14,194 bases of DNA from Gammaproteobacteria bacterium (GTDB taxonomy: Bacteria; Pseudomonadota; Gammaproteobacteria; Chromatiales; Chromatiaceae). Each line of letters opens with the position of its first letter. Position 1 is the first letter of the stretch. The position numbers and the translations under genes were made by a program. The notes below the pieces were generated by a model that ran no database searches, was not told the origin of the DNA, and saw only the letters and a list, made by a program, of their open reading frames with translations. The stretch spans positions 1-14,194 of the forward strand of contig JAGVUH010000484.1 of the NCBI GenBank assembly GCA_019136395.1, given 5' to 3'. Below are positions 11,928 through 14,194 of this stretch, piece by piece.

Positions 11928-13919
11928 TCAGGGTGCTGGCTTCACGGTGCCCGGGATGAGGCGGGCACCGAGTTGTTCGTTAAGGGCCCGGGTCACCGGG
12001 TCCGCCGCCAAGGCCTCCTCCGCCGCGCGCTGACGTTCGCGTGCCTCGCGGGTGCGCCGCTGGGACGGGGTCTCCCCCTCCGGGTGCGCCACCTGGATTT
12101 CCAGCCGCAGCTCGTCGCCCAAAACCGCGGCCAGGGCGGTCCGCAGACGCTGCTCGCTGGCGGCTACCCGCAGGCGACGGGAGGCCTGGTCCAGGGTCAG
12201 CCGCAGGCATTGGCCATCCCAAGCCACCAACTCGCAATTATGGGCCAGTTCACTGGCCACCCCACCCAGGTCAAGCCGTGCCACCAAGGCATGCCAATCC
12301 TCCCGGTTTGCCAGCGGCGGGGCCGTGGATGCCGCCATGGGAGTGGCGGTGGAAGAGGAGGTAGGCGCGGGTGTGGGCACGGACGTGGGTGCGGACGTAG
12401 GCGCGGGCGCCTGACCCACAGCCAGGCTGTCCTCGTGGGCGCTGGGGGAGGCGTAGGAGCCGGTCCTGGCGCCGGTCGTCGCGGGGACCGCCGATGGAGG
12501 CTGGGGCTGGGGCTGCGGATGACCCGGCTTGACGGCGGCGCCGGCAGGCTTGTGGGTGGTGGCGGCTGGCTTGGCGGTGGTGGTAGCCGGCTTGGCGGCG
12601 GCGGTGGCCAGCTTGGCCGCCGCTAGGGCGGCGCTTGCCGGATGGTCACGACTGGGGATGGAGGGGGGGACATCCGGGGCGTCTGATGAAAACGGCGCGC
12701 CCGGGGGACGAGGGGAGCCAGACCTATCCGGCGGCCCCGATATATTTGACGCATACCCCGCGCCGGCCGGTCCCGGACCCGAACCCGAACCCGGACCCGG
12801 AACAGGGGTTCGCGGGGGGGAAGACTGCTCGCCTTCCCCCGGGCGGAAGGCCAGCATGCGCAGCAGGACCATCTCCATGCCGGTCCGCGGATCCGGTGCC
12901 AGGGGGAGGTCCGCCTGACCGAGGAGGGCGATCTGGTAATAGAGTTGGACATCCTCCGGTGTCAGGTCCCGTCCCAGTGCCACCAGCGGCTCGCGCTCAG
13001 GATCATCGGCGGCCAGAGTCGCGGGCACCTGCTGGAAGAGCGCGATGCGGTGCAGCAAGCCCAACACTTCCTGTAGCACGCCGCCAAAATCAGGGGCCAG
13101 TTCATGGATTCGTGCCACCTCGGCCAGCAGGGCGGCGCCATCCCGCGCGGCCAGGGCCTGGAGCAGGCGCAGGCTCATGTCCCGGCCCACGGTGCCCAGC
13201 ATGGCCCGGATGTCCTCGGCCCCCACCCGCCCACCACCGAAGGCGATGGCCTGATCGAGCAGGCTCAGCCCGTCACGCATGCTGCCATCCGCCGCCCGGG
13301 CCAGCAGGGCCAGGGCCGAGGCCTCGAAGGGCACCTCCTCGACGGTGAGGATATGGGCCAACTGGGTGGCGATCTCCTCCGGCACCAGGCGCTTGAGGTT
13401 GAACTGGAGGCAGCGGGACAGGACGGTCACCGGCACCTTCTGCGGGTCGGTGGTGGCGAGCAGAAACTTGACGTGCGGTGGCGGTTCCTCCAGCGTCTTC
13501 AGCAAGGCATTGAAGCTGCTGGTGGAGAACATGTGTACCTCGTCGATGAGGTACACCTTGAAGCGGCCCTTGACCGGGGCGAAGGGGACATTGTCCAGCA
13601 ATTCCCGCGTCTGATCGACCCGGGTTCGGGAGGCGGCGTCCACCTCCAACAGGTCGACGAACCGGCCCTCGTCGATCTCCCGACAGGAGGGACATTGGCA
13701 ACAGGGGGCGGAACTGACGCCCGCCTCGCAGTTCAGGGCCTTGGCGAGGATACGCGCCAGGGTGGTCTTACCGACGCCCCGGGTGCCCGTGAAGAGGTAG
13801 GCGTGATGGAGGCGGTCCTGATCGAGGGCATTGCTCAGCGCCCGCACCACATGGGCCTGACCGACCATGTCCGCGAAGGAGCGGGGTCGCCACTTGCGGG
13901 CCAGTACCTGGTAGGACAT
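11928..13919 (-). CDS. dnaX: DNA polymerase III subunits tau/gamma
   Basis: 663 residues (E. coli tau 643). The clamp-loader AAA+ core has Walker A GTRGVGKT at 45-52, zinc ligands Cys64, Cys73, Cys76 and Cys79 in the same positions as E. coli, Walker B LIDEVHMFS (Asp126, Glu127) and the SRC motif in VLSRCLQF. A lid and collar domain run to about residue 360. A 150-residue low-complexity linker rich in Pro, Ala, Gly, Lys and Thr follows (PGPGSGSGPG, then AKPATTTAKPAATTHKPAG). The C-terminal tau domain begins near NREDWHALVARLDLGG and would contact DnaB helicase and the polymerase alpha subunit. At residues 367-369 the codons TCC CCC CCG form the heptamer C-CCC-CCG; a -1 shift there would end after 29 more codons, giving a gamma-sized product of about 398 residues (speculative). 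It lies between ffs and ybaB. Confidence 0.97.
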   Translation of the reverse strand: MSYQVLARKWRPRSFADMVGQAHVVRALSNALDQDRLHHAYLFTGTRGVGKTTLARILAKALNCEAGVSSAPCCQCPSCREIDEGRFVDLLEVDAASRTRVDQTRELLDNVPFAPVKGRFKVYLIDEVHMFSTSSFNALLKTLEEPPPHVKFLLATTDPQKVPVTVLSRCLQFNLKRLVPEEIATQLAHILTVEEVPFEASALALLARAADGSMRDGLSLLDQAIAFGGGRVGAEDIRAMLGTVGRDMSLRLLQALAARDGAALLAEVARIHELAPDFGGVLQEVLGLLHRIALFQQVPATLAADDPEREPLVALGRDLTPEDVQLYYQIALLGQADLPLAPDPRTGMEMVLLRMLAFRPGEGEQSSPPRTPVPGPGSGSGPGPAGAGYASNISGPPDRSGSPRPPGAPFSSDAPDVPPSIPSRDHPASAALAAAKLATAAAKPATTTAKPAATTHKPAGAAVKPGHPQPQPQPPSAVPATTGARTGSYASPSAHEDSLAVGQAPAPTSAPTSVPTPAPTSSSTATPMAASTAPPLANREDWHALVARLDLGGVASELAHNCELVAWDGQCLRLTLDQASRRLRVAASEQRLRTALAAVLGDELRLEIQVAHPEGETPSQRRTREARERQRAAEEALAADPVTRALNEQLGARLIPGTVKPAP

Positions 13920-13968
13920 GCCGTGCTAGAGAGAAGCCTGGGGTTGAGGAATGTGGGGAACGGCAGAC

Positions 13969-13974
13969 ATTGTA
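13969..13974 (-). promoter_or_regulatory. Possible -10 element upstream of dnaX
   Basis: On the minus strand TACAAT lies 50-55 nt before the dnaX ATG, in the 147-nt gap between ffs and dnaX. No good -35 hexamer sits at 16-18 nt, so this is weak. A hairpin GTGGG-(7 nt)-CCCAC at 14033-14049 lies between ffs and this site and may end the ffs transcript. Confidence 0.25.
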
Positions 13975-14066
13975 CCCAGGCTCAAAGGCTATCACCCGGG
14001 CCACGGACCCAGGCAGGCCGGGAGACCGTACGGTGGGAATGAAGCCCACTGAGGCGGGTTGAGGGC

Positions 14067-14177
14067 GGCGGGCCCCGCCAGCCACACCCCGGCGCCCACA
14101 TCCACCGCTGCGGCTGCTCCCTTCCGGGCCTGACCGGGTTCACGGCTTCGCGTCGCGAGGGGACCGACGGGTCCGCC
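14067..14177 (-). ncRNA. ffs: 4.5S signal recognition particle RNA
   Basis: On the minus strand the apical domain reads GGTCAGGCCCGGAAGGGAGC followed by AGCC. It aligns with the E. coli 4.5S core (GGTCAGGTCCGGAAGGAAGC, then AGCC), including the GGAA tetraloop and the A-rich asymmetric loop that bind the Ffh M domain. The closing strands are GGCGGACCC at the 5' end and GGGCCCGCC at the 3' end, complementary except for one A-C mismatch. This gives a molecule of about 111 nt, the usual size of the small bacterial form (ends approximate). It lies upstream of dnaX on the same strand, a common gammaproteobacterial arrangement. Its promoter would be at or beyond the window edge. Confidence 0.93.
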
Positions 14178-14194
14178 ATCGATATCCGACCTGG

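Noticed and set aside
13104..14042. 312-residue plus-strand frame opposite dnaX
   Set aside because: It is the shadow of dnaX, with no recognisable motif and with its end in the dnaX leader.

Overview
The window is GC-rich, densely coded gammaproteobacterial DNA. A proteobacterial (octameric-type) phosphoribulokinase implies a Calvin cycle. A large NifJ-type pyruvate:flavodoxin/ferredoxin oxidoreductase sits beside a dihydroorotate-dehydrogenase-like gene. Together with the gammaproteobacterial housekeeping order ffs-dnaX-ybaB-recR and a minCDE cluster, this suggests an autotrophic, probably purple sulfur bacterium (Chromatiaceae-like). The taxonomic placement is inference.

Layout. Plus strand, 2-4504: the 3' third of nifJ (cut by the window edge), a DHOD-like flavoprotein gene, a 5'-truncated yhbY remnant, a repeat array, and a secreted family 3 glycosidase gene whose 3' end is missing. 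From 4734 onward every gene is on the minus strand: a 90-residue unknown protein (possibly PilZ-like), phosphoribulokinase, a 383-nt spacer with an operator-like palindrome, an ATP-dependent DNA ligase with a signal peptide, an extreme Met-Gly repeat protein flanked by strong hairpins, minE, minD, minC, hinT, recR, ybaB, dnaX and the 4.5S SRP RNA. In transcription order the right-hand part reads ffs, dnaX, ybaB, recR, hinT, minC, minD, minE: DNA replication/repair followed by septum placement.

The most unusual signal is a family of diverged repeats with a 63-nt period (21 codons). It occupies three separate intergenic spaces: before the glycosidase (about 2625-2800), between recR and hinT (about 10584-10792) and between ybaB and recR (about 11403-11529). 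All units point the same way as the flanking genes. A unit opens with a box close to GTTAGCGTGAAAGTCACGG, which contains the inverted repeat CGTGA-aag-TCACG. It has a variable centre and closes with a block close to GGCCTGCCGCCTCATGCCA. The period is 63 nt in six of seven complete steps and 62 in the other. The arrays fill the spacers and supply gene boundaries: recR's stop codon, the hinT and recR ribosome-binding sites and the likely glycosidase start codon lie in repeat sequence. I do not recognise the family.

Other notable points are a secreted protein with 58 uninterrupted Met-X-Gly triplets, two damaged genes flanking the plus-strand array (yhbY and the glycosidase), and a possible C-CCC-CCG slippery site in dnaX.
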